This document shows positions 13,201-24,233 of a stretch of 64,000 nt of DNA, one piece after another (position 1 is the stretch's first letter; each line of letters opens with the position of its first letter). The notes beneath the pieces were generated by a model. It did no database searches and had not been told where the DNA came from. It worked only from the letters and a program-made list of their open reading frames with translations. The stretch covers positions 2,026,616 to 2,090,615 of the forward strand of contig MU004186.1 in the NCBI GenBank assembly GCA_010093605.1, written 5' to 3'. This stretch comes from Lophium mytilinum. Lineage: Eukaryota > Ascomycota > Dothideomycetes > Mytilinidiales > Mytilinidiaceae. Both the position numbers and the translations under genes were made by a program.

Positions 13201-16200
13201 ATTGAAGATTTGAGACTGGAACGTCAAAGCGAGCGCGTTGCAGAGTGTCTGAACTGTAACGAGGGCTTTCGCATATTCGGTCCCATGGTCCAAAACATCT
13301 GGTCGAGATGCAGAAGCTCCAAGTTCCACTGGAGGGGACGCCTTCGTGAACGGAGCAAAGAAGGCTTCTTCAGAGCTATGCTTCATCAAAGGCTCCAATT
13401 GATCTACAGCTTTCTGTGCCCGCCTGAGAAGCGACGGGAGTGCCAAATGCGGTTTCTGTTCGACAAGAAGCTGAATGACCCGGCTCACTTCCTCGCTAGA
13501 ACCTGTAGGATCATTGAATTTGTACGGCAAGCAAGGTAGTGTTGCAAAATCCAGAGCGAACTCAAGTCCACCTTTCTCGATGAAAGATACACAGAGACTA
13601 TTATTAGTGAAGAAGCCCCCAAGGAATTTGCACACAACGGCGATGTATTTTGTGGCGCTAGGATTGTCTTTAGCGTCTTCAGAGTCAGAAACTTGATCGA
13701 ACGTGACATCCTTGTCCAAAGAAGAATCGACGGCGTCCGCTTCATCCACATCAGTCATGTTGACATCGTCACCGTGAAGGGCTGAATGCACGGGTCCTTC
13801 TTGGCCTCTCAGCGCTCGGCGACCGCCTGAGACAATAATCCGACTGCCTTCATCATTGATCCAGAGCTTTGCTCCTGCACCCTCTTCGACTGCCTTGTTA
13901 TAACACAAGTTCGTCACACGAATGACCATTTGGTAGACCGAATCGAGAACATCGTTCTTAAGTGCAGGATGGTGACGAACAAGCTCGTCAAAAGCACTAC
14001 CAATAATGGTGGACACATCTGGGTCGCTCTCCAAAGCCTTGACATGTGCTGGGCTCTCAAAAACCTCAAAGAAGCTTGCCAGAGCGTCGGATGATTTGAA
14101 AAGCTTCATGCCGGCCTCTGCCAAGCAAATTGCTCCATACGCCGATGGAATATTCGAGATGGCTTCTGCGACAGGTAGAATCCCTTGCGCCAAGGGACCA
14201 TCCCGCGGGGGGAAGAACGCCGGAGTTGGCTTCGGGATGGATGTCGAGTTCGTTGACAATCGCAGGGATTCCGGAAGTGTTGTAGTCTCGTCAGATCCTG
14301 CGCTACCCTCGTCGGCTGAGACCTGCTGCTCCTTTTCCTCGATGGTCTTATTGGTCACAGATTCGAGGAAAGCTTTGCTCAAGCCCGCCTCGGCGATAAC
14401 CTGGTAGCTCGTGGGCTCGTTGTGAATGAAGCTTGTCAAGATCGTGACCGCCATACTCCATACAGTGGATCCGAAGGTCGAAGCGTTCGATATCACTGTG
14501 CGCAATGCACGCAACAGTTGTGGAGAATCAATCAGGTTCCGTAACAGCCGATCGAAGTTACCACCAGTGTGGCCCATCATATGGTTCATAAACTTGAACA
14601 ACCAGCGGAGTGTTTGCTGTTGATGATAAGGAATTTGGTAGTCAGTCAACTGAGTTTTGAAGTCGTTTGGCATCCCATCGCCTTGCTCGGCGCGTGCTTT
14701 CGACGATTCAACCTCGTAAGATGCTAGATCGGCAATGATTTCTAGCCCTTTGGCGTTGACCATGGCTTGGAAAGCATCGCGAAGATTGTATACAAAGGTG
14801 TCCAAGAAGCCCAAGACCTTTGGGTGATTCCGCTCAGCTTTGTTGGTTCGGAGCGTGAGTACTTCGACCAGAATCTCAAGCAGGCCTGCGGACACCATGG
14901 CTTCGCCTGTTCGCAGCTGAGAATTTGGAAGGCCATTAAGTAACGTGAAGAGTGCTTCTCGCCCATCATCTTCATCAGAAGGTTCGCCGGGGGTCTCCTC
15001 CACTGCTAGCTCTGCGACGGTCTTTCGTACCACATAGAAAAGCACTCCATGATTCACATTAACACTGAGTGCAGTGCAAACGTCGGCTGATTTGGTCTTC
15101 TGCTTTGTTAATGCCTCCAGGGCGTTCAATGCATGTGTCTGGAGCTCTTTTGAGACACCAAGTTCCCCATTGCTGGGGGGATGGACGAGTTCCGACAACT
15201 GATAGGCGAGCTGAAGACGACGAGGTTCATCGGAATCTTGCTGACCAAGTTTCTGTTGAAAATTGGGTTCTGAATATACATAGGCGAGGTTTGCAACAGC
15301 AAGCAAGCGGATTGCCACCAAATCTGCTCGGCTTGACTTGCCCGATATCATGGCCTTGGCAACCCGAATTCGATGCAAGAGCTCATACTGCGAGCTCTCG
15401 GGTACCTCTTTCAAGCCGGCACCTACCAACTCATGCGCAGGTGTAGAAGCAACTTTGGAGGAGGAAAGCTCGAAGACTTTCGGCCCAGAGTGTCGTGCAT
15501 GCTCCTGGTCCCGATTGCCAGCCGGTGTAGCCGTCGTCGGAGATTCGTCGAAGGATAAGGTGCGGTGCGGTCGAGGAGTTTGGTTGGGCCCTAGATTTGA
15601 CGTCCGGCGGACTGGAGTAGGAGTCTTGGGCATTGTAGGTGACGCGGGCGTCTCTAACCCTGCGGACTTGCTGGCACCATCAACAGCGGATGCAGAAGGC
15701 TCATAGTATGACAGAACCACCCCGCCCCATTCCTCACTGAGCACGGATTCTGATATGTCGTCCTTGACCAGTGATACCAAATCAGTTGGGCTAATCTTCT
15801 CGCTCTTGCCCTTACGATCCACGGTCATCTTCTCCTTGCCCTTTGCGGATGGTGTGCTGAGAGTTGCAGCAGTGGAAGGGGACTTCGGGAGTGGTGCTGC
15901 GAGCTTGTTAACCTTCTCTAGGTTGATATTGTAATGGCCGGCGAGAAGATTATTGTGGAGGGCGGACGGAGGCATCCGTGAGCGAGAGGCATGGTATCGC
16001 TGCGCAAGACGATGGCTCAAGCGGAGTGTAGTCTTGAGAAGCGAAATGGACGTCGTGTTGAGTAGGTTGTTCAGATGGCTGCTGCTCGCGTACAAGCTCC
16101 GATTCCCACATTGCTCCACAAGCAGCCGAGTGAATGTGAGGATATGTTCAACCAACTCGCGGTCACCATCCTCAGAAAAGAGTAGCTCGTCAAGAATGGC

Positions 16201-16584
16201 ATCTGTCGGCGTCTGTTCCGAGATCGCCTTGCCATCTTCGTCAGTATCGCCCTTCAGCAGGAGTCGCCGCTGGAATGGCTGCGTCTGTGGCCCGCTCGCT
16301 AGCTCGTATTCTTGGTTGAATAGATCTAGTATGCGGTCGAAGCGGTTTAGCGCGGGTATCCAGTGAAACAGGTCGCCTCTAGGAAAAGGCCATAGTCGAG
16401 GAAACGAGGCAAGGTGTGCGGGAAACTGAAATAGTGGAATCGAAGAAGTGGCTTTGACAAACTCCGCGATCATAGGAGACTAGTAGGTGACAACGTTAGC
16501 GGGCTTTGATAGAAGTCAAGACATGAAGATCCATACTATAGTCACGTTGTGCCGCGCATTAGCCGACTTCTTGATCTTGCCCAT
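4247..16584 (-). CDS. tom1: E3 ubiquitin-protein ligase Tom1/HUWE1 (HECT type), 4007 aa, seven exons
   Basis: Exons (minus order) 16537-16584, 8850-16479, 8736-8798, 8565-8684, 4791-8513, 4395-4739, 4247-4341. They sum to 4008 codons, and every junction keeps frame. The start MGKIKK is conserved in fungal homologues. Order of parts: an armadillo-like N-terminal half (DUF908/DUF913 region, within about residues 90-800), a UBA-like segment near 1480-1525, a very acidic tract about 2360-2540, a DUF4414-type ubiquitin-binding region with two LPxDIREE repeats about 2890-2980, then the HECT domain from about 3650. The catalytic cysteine in SSHTCFN is residue 3974, and the protein ends EYFGFA as HECT ligases do. 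The enzyme accepts ubiquitin as a thioester and transfers it to substrates. In yeast and animals, homologues act in nuclear quality control, excess-histone and ribosomal-protein turnover. Four of the six introns are exactly 51 nt. Confidence 0.96.
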
Positions 16585-18066
16585 GATGGCAATATCCCAG
16601 CCAGAAGGCAGGCAGCCTTCCTGAACCTAAGTTGTGTTCCACTCCTCCGATGGGGTCTTGATGGAGCGCGGTGGTGAAATGGAAGGTTCGCGGACAGCTG
16701 GTCGATGAGGTGGGCCTGAAATGGCCTGGAAGAAGCTTCGCTGCGGCTTCGCGGGCAACCTAGAAAGCTTCAGTGAGTAGAGATCCTGCGATAAATAGCG
16801 CACTGAGCGCTCACCTAATAGCCCGATACCGGGCGAGTTATTACAGAGGCCTGGAGATGCAGCAGGAGCTTCGTGAGCCGCGGATGGTCGTCCGTGTAGG
16901 TGTCGGAAGGCGAGGAAGTTAGGTAGGGTAGCGGTGGAGCGTCGACAGAGCAAGAGAGCGCGGTGCAGGCGCGTATCTTGAGAGGAGACGCTGAGGTGTA
17001 AGGAGAAAGTGGCCGCCTACAGTGTGGGTGGGAGAGGTGTCTTGAATTTGGTGGAGAGAGGCGCCGACAAGTTCTCGTGGTGGAGCACGAACCCTACGAC
17101 GTAGGTCTATGGCTCGCTTTGACGCTAGTGAAATCTAGACACGTGACGTAGTACGTTAGACAGGAAATAAGTGGCACCACAGCAGTTCAACAATGTCTGA
17201 AGTGGCCCGAAGAGCTATCAGGTTTGCCAAAGCTGGTCTGCTTAATCTAGTAGGTACAGTAAGTGCTCTAGTCTGCCACTGCTTGAGTAGCTTGACAGCT
17301 TTTTAGATAGCCTAAAGCTAAGAGTTTCTATCTTATTCCTATTTTTAAAAATGTATTTGGAGCACCACTGACCACTGGCTGCCAGCAGCGGCAGACAGGG
17401 GACCAGAAGGCAGAATAGAGTGCCACCTTTTTCATGCCCCCCCCGTGCGAAGCTAGCAATTTACTATGAAGATGGCCTTTTTCGGTACACATGGAACCTC
17501 TGTGGAAGGGTCTCGTCTAGCATACTGTCTCCAATAGTCTCGATATGGGAATGTTCTGGCGAGGGAATGCTACGCATTACTAACTAAATCTATGCTTGTA
17601 TCACTTCATAGCTAGATGATTCGTCTCCTAAGGAAGTCATATATTAATCACTATAGCAAATTCAACTATGGCTAATGAGGTAGGCAATACAAGGTACAGA
17701 CCACTGAGAACCACTTCCAAGCAAATCATACAATCGTAAACGTAAGGCAAAGTAGGAGAACGATAGTTGTTGTCGCGTATCGTTCTGCGATGATGGTAGC
17801 CTGGGTATACGTACAGACATCGCCTACACGCTACTTTTGGTCATGCAAGCATTGCTGATGTGTACTGAAAGCTGACGCACGATGATTCCAGATGATCGAA
17901 AGGATACTAACATGTCGTGGGAATGCGTTCGGCCATCGGGGTACTCAAGTTTGTTGATAAGGCAAACGGCCACGTAGCACACTATGTCGAGTCCAGCAGC
18001 TGCTGCTGGCAGTTTCGGAAATCGGGCTGGCTGGGGTTCTCGGGCCAGTCGTCGCCCAGAAAGTCA
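16585..18066. other. Intergenic region upstream of tom1
   Basis: This should contain the tom1 promoter and leader. A 109-codon minus frame at 16627-16953 begins at TTG and has no in-frame ATG, so it is treated as leader sequence. It contains a plausible GTGAGC...CTAG 5'-UTR intron near 16760-16815. Further out lies a poly-C run and a short, decayed repeat copy (17256-17430). Confidence 0.5.
17256..17430 (+). repeat. Possible decayed copy of the window's MITE family
   Basis: The segment begins TACAGT, then has GCCACTGCTTGAG, the same 13-mer found about 32 bases inside the left end of the MITE at 22373-22599. A weaker match to the element's GGCT...CAGCAG stretch follows around 17375-17400. The terminal repeat itself is shortened. 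This is a tentative call by eye. A local alignment against the 22.4-kb element would settle it. Confidence 0.3.
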
Positions 18067-18447
18067 TCACAGCCAGCCGTTGGTCCCACTCGCTGAATCT
18101 GGCGTCTTTTTCCCCTCGGCCAGCCTCAACGTCTCCTCCAGTACCAGCAAATCCCGCTCGATCATCTCCGCCCAGTTCTGAATGTCGCCAATCTCATTCA
18201 GCTTCTTCGTACTGGTGTCTGCCAGCTTCTGCCACGGCTCGCTCTGTTTAGCTAGCGCTGTAGTCTGCTTAGCTAGGTCCTTCTCTTGCTTTGCGATGGC
18301 ATTCGAGTTCGCATGGAGGTCGGCGGCGCGCGTTCGAAGTTCGGCGTCCACGGAGCTTCCCACAGAGGCCAGCGAAGCGGCGACGGCGGCACGAGCTTCC
18401 GCCGTGCGACGAGCTGATTCGGCATCGGCGGACATATCAGATTCCAT
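18067..18447 (-). CDS. BLOC1S1: BLOC-1 subunit 1 / GCN5L1 homologue, 126 aa
   Basis: A single exon from ATG 18447; a second ATG at 18435 is also possible. The upstream in-frame extension starts only at TTG. The Ala-rich N-terminus is followed by heptad-like helix, and the C-terminal half KLNEIGDIQNWAEMIERDL matches the most conserved block of BLOC1S1 (KEIGDVENWARSIELDM in the human protein). This small coiled-coil protein is a shared subunit of BLOC-1 and BORC in animals and of the yeast BLOC-1-like endosomal complex, working in endolysosomal sorting and organelle positioning. Length is in the family range (about 125-150 aa). There is no signal peptide or membrane segment. Confidence 0.8.
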   Translation of the reverse strand: MESDMSADAESARRTAEARAAVAASLASVGSSVDAELRTRAADLHANSNAIAKQEKDLAKQTTALAKQSEPWQKLADTSTKKLNEIGDIQNWAEMIERDLLVLEETLRLAEGKKTPDSASGTNGWL

Positions 18448-19036
18448 GTAGTGGATAGCCCTGCTTTTCGTCAATAATACGCGCGCCTGCTGAACGGGTT
18501 CGGTATATGGTGAGTGGTGGTGGCTACGAAGCTGGCGTAGTCTGCGGGGTCGTTGATTTATTGACGGTAAGGCCTAGCCCCTAGGTACAGCTCTAGACGA
18601 TAAGCTGGTGCTATTGGCTGAGTGTAGTGCACAATATACGACGTTGAATGTCATACCCAGTCGCCTTTTACGAGCAAGCGTGAAGTTACAAAGATAGTCT
18701 TCAAGTCTCCATTCGAACCACAGGTTTAGCTTCGCTGGATAAAGCGTGAATCGATCTGTCGCATTTCTCTATACAGTTGGACCCAACTTTACCATCGTCA
18801 AGCGCGGAAGAACTTGAAACCAGGTTTGCGATGCTAGCACACAACTATAACCAAACTAGTAGCCTAGTGCAGCTATAATTGCTTCGATTACCGTTACCTA
18901 AATTAGACACATGGGGTTCTTCAAGCTCAAAGTCTATACATACCCCTTGTACCAATTGAACATGGCTCGAATCCATTTGTCCTTAATCATCCCAGATCTC
19001 ATGTACCAACGTTAAAGACTGAATGCCAAAGCTCTT
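18448..19036. other. Intergenic region between BLOC1S1 and the P450 relic
   Basis: No supportable gene. It may contain further decayed 3' sequence of the cytochrome P450 relic, but I could not recognise the haem-binding FxxGxRxCxG motif in any frame. Confidence 0.5.
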
Positions 19037-19390
19037 CTAGAGCAAGCCTCCGAGCAACCAAGAACGTATTGTGCATAAAACGATCATGTTATCTCCAACA
19101 TGAATGCCTTTCAAAGGCGTGTGACGAGTTGTCATCGTTGGGACGACAAGATGCAGGCGCAGACTTTCCTTGATGACGGTATCTGGATATTTTGCACGTT
19201 TAATCTTAACGTGATCAACCGCTGCTTCGTCTTCAAGAAGGACTAAGAGCAGCTTCTGCGCCTTCCCGGGTTCTCTTGCAGATTCGTAGATGACGGCGAG
19301 TGAAACAGCAATGGTGGCTGGCAAGAACTGTTATTGAAGAACGCAAGCGCAACATCTTCTGCAATCCTGACTAGCACACGAGCAAGTCCC
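19037..19390 (-). pseudogene. Cytochrome P450 relic (I-helix to K-helix region)
   Basis: A 95-codon minus frame reads as a P450 segment: an I-helix-like stretch TIAVSLAVIYE, a helix with EPGKAQKLLL, then the K-helix VIKESLRLHLVVP carrying the ExxR motif, followed by the usual TPLKGIHVGDNMIV. Just upstream, in another frame (19335-19385), RIAEDVALAFF continues the I-helix, so a frameshift separates the two. The N-terminal third and the Cys-ligand loop are not recognisable, and flanking frames are full of stops. The relic carries no possible function. Its outer limits are uncertain, and remnants could extend to about 19840. Confidence 0.6.
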
Positions 19391-20933
19391 AAGCATCGGT
19401 GATTATCATTGTGCTTTCAACCACCTCAAGGACCAAAAATGTGGTCAACGCTTCGTGATCCGATCCATTGTAAAATACTGGACTAATACAACCATCGCTG
19501 GCCCGAGATCTCATGTTGGCATGCAGGCGTGTTTCTCTATCGCAGGAAATTGCATCGATGGGTCCTGGGCACGTAACTTTCGGTGAATATATTGATCCCT
19601 TTCCCGATCTTGATCCTTCTAGTTTCTTCTCCCTTATCAGACCTCCTCAAGACATTATCTAGCGCTCTTTATGAGTACATCTTTACCATGAGTAGCGATG
19701 TGTTGGTATGATCTTCTGCGAGCAAGGAACATGGAAGGACGTTCAGGGTGTAATAGGAGTCCGGACGCCTTTGAAATATCCACTGGCCCAGGCGTTATCG
19801 CAATCTCGTCATGTAGGAAAAGAGGTGACAATTGCAATAGGTTGGTATCACAGTTGAAAGAAAAGCAAGTAGCTGCTTGCGTTGGTGCAATCGCAACAAG
19901 AGTAAAGAAGATAATCGAGCCGCGACGCGCGACTGCCGAGATGCGGAGGATATTAGGGCTTAGTCAGCATTCTATCGAGGTCGGCCTTCGCTCCATCAGC
20001 TCGTCTCTCAATCCGTCAGCAAAATTATTCTCATCATGTCGTCGGAGAGATATTTGAAATGAAAGGCACGCCCAAAAAATCATCAGTTGCAATATCGAGT
20101 TAGGTGTAGCTCCTGGAAATGAGAGTAGACCGTATTTTCGGGGGTAGCTTTATCAAGTATCTGTTCAAGAGCTCCAAACTGGTCTTATAGAGGGCCGAGG
20201 AGGGCAGCGCTTTCATTCTTCTTTTTATTCCTGTCCCCTATGTCAGCACAATCACATACTGTCACTACTCCCTACTTGCGCGTGATATTCAGTACTTTAG
20301 AAAGTTGCTTCACTCTCTACGTGTCGTTCACCCTCAATCTCTTCAATCCGTCATTGCCATTCCCATTGACATCAACAGAAAAACAATTGCTTGCTCTGCA
20401 CAGTGCAAAGTGCAAGCGAAACGCAACGGACGCCCAACTGTAGCCGCTCCGTACAGCGCAAGCTATGCGCCAGCTCTAATAGACAATCGGAAATGATACC
20501 CAAGTCCACACCATCAGCAAATCCTGGCAGGCGATTACGTCGTACGCCATCTTGAACAGAGCTTCATGAGCCATTCACAGTGCAAGCTACAAGCCACCCA
20601 GCCGTCAAGCTATTTTACCGACATGCAGCAACACCACCCCTCGCATGACGACAAGCCAAGCGTGACTAGGCCACCACGCTCAGGTTGGTGAGGAGCCTCC
20701 TAACGTGGGTCTAGAGCTTCTGGTAGCAAGATGTGTGACCCGTGTCTAGAATCGTTAGATGCAGCCACCTCGTATTCCGAATTGGCTAGGCTGAGTGGCG
20801 CCAAATGAATGGGCTGGGCATCATGTAGGCTTATCGCTGCCTACTTAAGCCTGTAAATATTCCGCGTCGGTTTAGTTTCTCCCGTACACTCATCACGGTT
20901 GCCTGAAATCGATTTTCCGGCCGTTTGGTCGCG
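19391..20933. other. Intergenic region
   Basis: Several small frames (for example plus 19698-20057 and 20240-20443) lack any recognisable domain, neighbour logic or good start context. The proximal part of the region must contain the promoter of the membrane-protein gene starting at 20934. Confidence 0.5.
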
Positions 20934-22012
20934 ATGAGCGCGAGAATAGTTTTGCTGTTGCTTCTCTCTTTCCTTCTCAGGGCATGTGCCCAGACCGGAA
21001 GTACACTGCCACCGATTCGTAGCCAAAACCCTAATCTCATCGGCTATACGAAATACGGCAATTCCTGTAGGTTTCTAGACAAGCGTCTATGTAGACCCAA
21101 CTAACTTTCGAGGGCTAGACCAACCATTCACTTGCCCGGACCCGTCTCAAACCGTGACAAGTTCAAGCTCATGGTGGGCTTGTGGCGCTGCCGGAGGAAC
21201 AAGTATTGGAATCGCAACTGCTTGCGTATCGTCAACTATCGTGTATCCTGGGAATGTATTATATACATGGTGAGCGCTCTATTTTTCCGTGCGATATCCT
21301 ACAAAAAGAGTCCTTGTTTGACCACAGCCTCGCAGTAATCCGGGATACATATGTAACACCGGATACCTGTACAGTGATCTTAATGACCAATTTCCACTCT
21401 CAGAGTATGGCTGCCTCGACGGCGGTACGACCTCGTACTACAGAAGTTTACCGTCTACAGCGAGCGCAGAGAGTACAGCGGCCACATGTTAGTATCCTCT
21501 CTTGGGAAGCATGATACTAGAATTGCTAAATAGAACTAGTCGTATCACTCTCAGCGACAGGATCGGCAATACTGTTCACTTTCGGTGACAGTACATACAC
21601 ATTGTCAACGCCAACGGTCGGAGGGAACATCAGTGGAGGTAGTCGATCGCCATCGTCAAAAGCCTGGATCGCGGGCGTCGTGGTCGGCCCAATATTTGGA
21701 ATCGCAATTCTTGTCGGACTAGGGTTCTTGATCTATCATCTCAGAAAAAGAGCAAGGGCAAATGAGCTCTCTCAGCTGCAGCGGCAGCCTGCCCCGACCA
21801 CCGTGGCTAACGCACCCGAAGGTTCTTGGGTCTGCGTGCCAACTGGATCGGCCGGATCACCTCCTCCAAGTATGTTGCCACCTCCTCAGGCTGAACTACC
21901 TTCATCCATGTGGCCACCTCAGCGGGCCGAGCTCTCCTCTCTGCCTCGTATTCGTGAAGCTCCCGGTCTGCAGCGTCAAGTAGAACTAGAGGCTGGAGGC
22001 TCTAGCACATAA
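20934..22012 (+). CDS. Secreted Cys-rich single-pass membrane protein, 302 aa, four exons
   Basis: Rebuilt from exons 20934-21066, 21119-21269, 21336-21487 and 21540-22012. All three introns (52, 66 and 52 nt) have GT-AG ends, and the joined frame is open. Residues 1-20 are a strong signal peptide (MSARIVLLLLLSFLLRACAQ). Residues about 21-185 form a Ser/Thr/Gly-rich ectodomain with cysteines in FTCPDP, WWACG, TACVS, YTCNPGYICNT and YGCLD. Residues about 187-211 are one transmembrane helix (WIAGVVVGPIFGIAILVG) followed by a basic stop-transfer HLRKRAR. The rest is a Pro/Ser-rich cytosolic tail. The architecture is common in fungal surface proteins, some of them sensor-like, but I recognise no named family. 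It could anchor or sense at the cell surface; that is inference. Confidence 0.75.
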
Positions 22013-22372
22013 TCGGATAACCTCCAGAGGGCGAAGAAGATAGTACAAGCTCTTGATGATTCTCACACGACTCTAAGACGAAAACTTGTTCTTAATTGAA
22101 CTCCTCCACAAAGTGTCACCAAAGACTTATAAGATCGCTTGTGAATGGAAATTGAAGAGTTGAGTGAGGACATAACTGGGTTGAAAGAGAACCATACACC
22201 GCATCCACCTAAGCAAGGTAATAATAACCACATCTTGGCTCAGTACAAACGAGCACTACGGGCTCTGTCCGATGGTTATATTGTCTCGCTCGTATCATAC
22301 CTTGGAACCCGTCGAAACCCTAAAATTACAGAACTTTGTTACATGATAAGCCTGCCAGTGATAGTACCAATA
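22013..22372. other. Short intergenic region before the MITE
   Basis: Probable 3' UTR of the membrane-protein gene. A 77-codon plus frame (22145-22378) starts at ATG but reads into the MITE boundary and has no recognisable features. Confidence 0.5.
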
Positions 22373-22599
22373 CAGTGACAGGCCACAAGTCTGGGCACAC
22401 TGATTCGCCACTGCTTGAGGTACCCCAACAGGCTCTCGAAGAATCAATGCCTATATTAAGTGACAAGCAGTGCAAATTAGACTGCCTCTTGACTAGCTGG
22501 CTACTCAGCAGCCAGGCTACCCCCAACAGCGGTGTCGAGTAAGCAAGCTGGAGCCGCGCCGTAATAAGTCTGTGTGCCCAGACTTATGGCCTAGTACTG
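22373..22599. mobile_element. MITE, 227 bp, Tc1/mariner-type ends with TA duplication
   Basis: The left end reads CAGTGACAGGCCACAAGTCT and the reverse complement of the right end reads CAGTACTAGGCCATAAGTCT. About 24 of the first 28 positions match, so these are terminal inverted repeats. The element is flanked on both sides by TA (22371-22372 and 22600-22601), the target duplication of Tc1/mariner/pogo elements, many of which also begin CAGT. It is far too short to encode a transposase, so it would move only in trans. A related cluster lies at 48436-49224. Its right TA duplication ends 5 bp beyond the stop codon of the gene at 22607-23972, so it probably forms part of that gene's 3' UTR. Confidence 0.8.
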
Positions 22600-22606
22600 T
22601 ACAAAA

Positions 22607-23972
22607 TCAAGCCTCACTTCGTCGTCGACGTTTGGGGTCCCGGGAACCGTGCTGTCTGCTGGGAGTCGCTGGCCGCTTCGTTGTCGCAGCATCGTCAGCC
22701 TTCTCGTCCACGCCATCCACATCAATATCTGCATCCTCAGCAGTGAGACCTGTGTATGCTTCCAGATAGTTTGTAGTGCTAGTCTTCTTGGGGGCTTTGG
22801 TACCAAGCACATGAGGAACTGAAATCGGCAATCAATAAGAGAAAAAGGTAACATGGATGGTGGTATCTTACTTGCGTTGAAGTCCATCCCCTGGTTGATT
22901 ATATCCTCGAGCTCATCGGCCGCTATGACACGCTTGAAGAATAGGTCAAGCAACCACACCTCTCGATCGCCCGCTACCTCCGGCGCAGAGTCCATAGTCC
23001 GCGGATGACTGCGGCACATGTGCCGCATCAACCCAAAAACTCCGTAGAAGTATCTAAACTTACGCAATCCGTCGTCCGCACGAGTGGAATTCGCTTGGCA
23101 TACTGGGCAGTGGATCTCGATGTAGGCACCGTAGGCGCCTTTTACTACGCAGCCAAGCCAGGTAGGGATCGTGATGATATCATCAGCGTCGACAGGGTCG
23201 GCCGCTCTGCTCAATTTGGTAATCTTGGTTGCAGATTTGGTGTTCTTGGGTTTGGGAGCGACCGCGGAGGTCTGCTTATGTTTGGCGAGGTGTAAGGTTG
23301 GGCTAGTGGCTTCTCTCTTCAAGATACGATATGCGTTCTGACTAAAATGGGACTCCTCGATGGGGTTAGGTTTGTCGAAGGTTCTAGTATGAAGAGCCAG
23401 AGTGGAAGTGCCCATCTTCTTGTACATGTACGCAGTGGTGGCAGCAACACTATCAACGTAGGTTTTGGTCTTCCGAGCAGACTCGGGAAGCGCAGAAATG
23501 TGCACTGTGTTGACGGCAACATCGGCGGCGTCGCGCTCGGTTTCAGCGACCTCGATTTTCGCTCCTTCTGCTAGGAGGCGTTGAACTTCCGGCAATCCAA
23601 GGGCAGAATGCTTCGGGGGAAGGCCCTCGTCTCCGATCTTCGCGATCTCTGAGATGGCTTGCTGGAGACGGTTATTCAGTCCTCAGTCAAACGCTTCCAT
23701 ATTGGACTTACTCCTTGCTTTGCTAAGACGGTCTCCCAAGCTGCGTGAATCTCGTCTCTCTTCTTGATATATCTGTCCTCCTCGCGCTTCTTTTGGAGGT
23801 AGAAGAACCTCACTGCTGACTCACAGAACTCCTCCTTCTCTTCAATCTTTCTGAGCGCCTCCCCATGACCTTTGTTGAGATCATCCATGCAGTTCTGGAA
23901 GGTTATAGACTTTCCCTCGAGCTGCTTCGCCTTTGCACGTAATTTCTCAATGCGAATTTTATTGGGCTCCAT
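22607..23972 (-). CDS. Hypothetical protein with CxxC...HxxxxH zinc-finger-like segment, 420 aa, three exons
   Basis: Exons 23712-23972, 22872-23661 and 22607-22818 (introns 50 and 53 nt, phases 0 and 1). I chose ATG 23972; the frame continues upstream but only from GTG. The N-terminal 85 residues are highly charged coiled coil. The centre is basic and Ser/Thr-rich. Around residue 240 there is HCPVCQ followed about 30 residues later by RHMCRSHP, a spacing loosely like a C2H2 finger or other zinc knuckle. The C-terminus ends in a nuclear-localisation-like PKRRRR. This suggests a nuclear protein, but I recognise no family. The stop codon lies just inside the right flank of a MITE. Confidence 0.7.
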
Positions 23973-24233
23973 GTTGCGAAGCGTTGCGGTGGGTGCGGGA
24001 GTGGTTGGAGTGGTTGATGGAGATGGAGGGAGCTGCAGATTAAGGCGTTTGTCAACAAGCGGCAATGTCACTCATTCACCTTCATTAGAATTCTGCAAAA
24101 CTTCCCGACGAACCTGAACATAACGCTTGCTTCACACCGGGCATGTGTAATCGCCTAGCCATTATACAAATCGTAGCAAAGAACCTGGAGGTGGCCTACA
24201 CAGTCGAGCCTAGGCATTGCACTCTTCTGTCTG

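Noticed and set aside
16627-16953. 109-codon minus frame ending 43 bp above the tom1 start
   Set aside because: It begins at TTG with no in-frame ATG before the upstream stop, and it contains a likely leader intron. Best seen as tom1 5' UTR.
23973-24071. 33-codon N-terminal extension of the zinc-finger-like gene
   Set aside because: The extension begins at GTG and is Pro/Thr low complexity. ATG 23972 is the first credible start, though an unseen upstream exon is not excluded.
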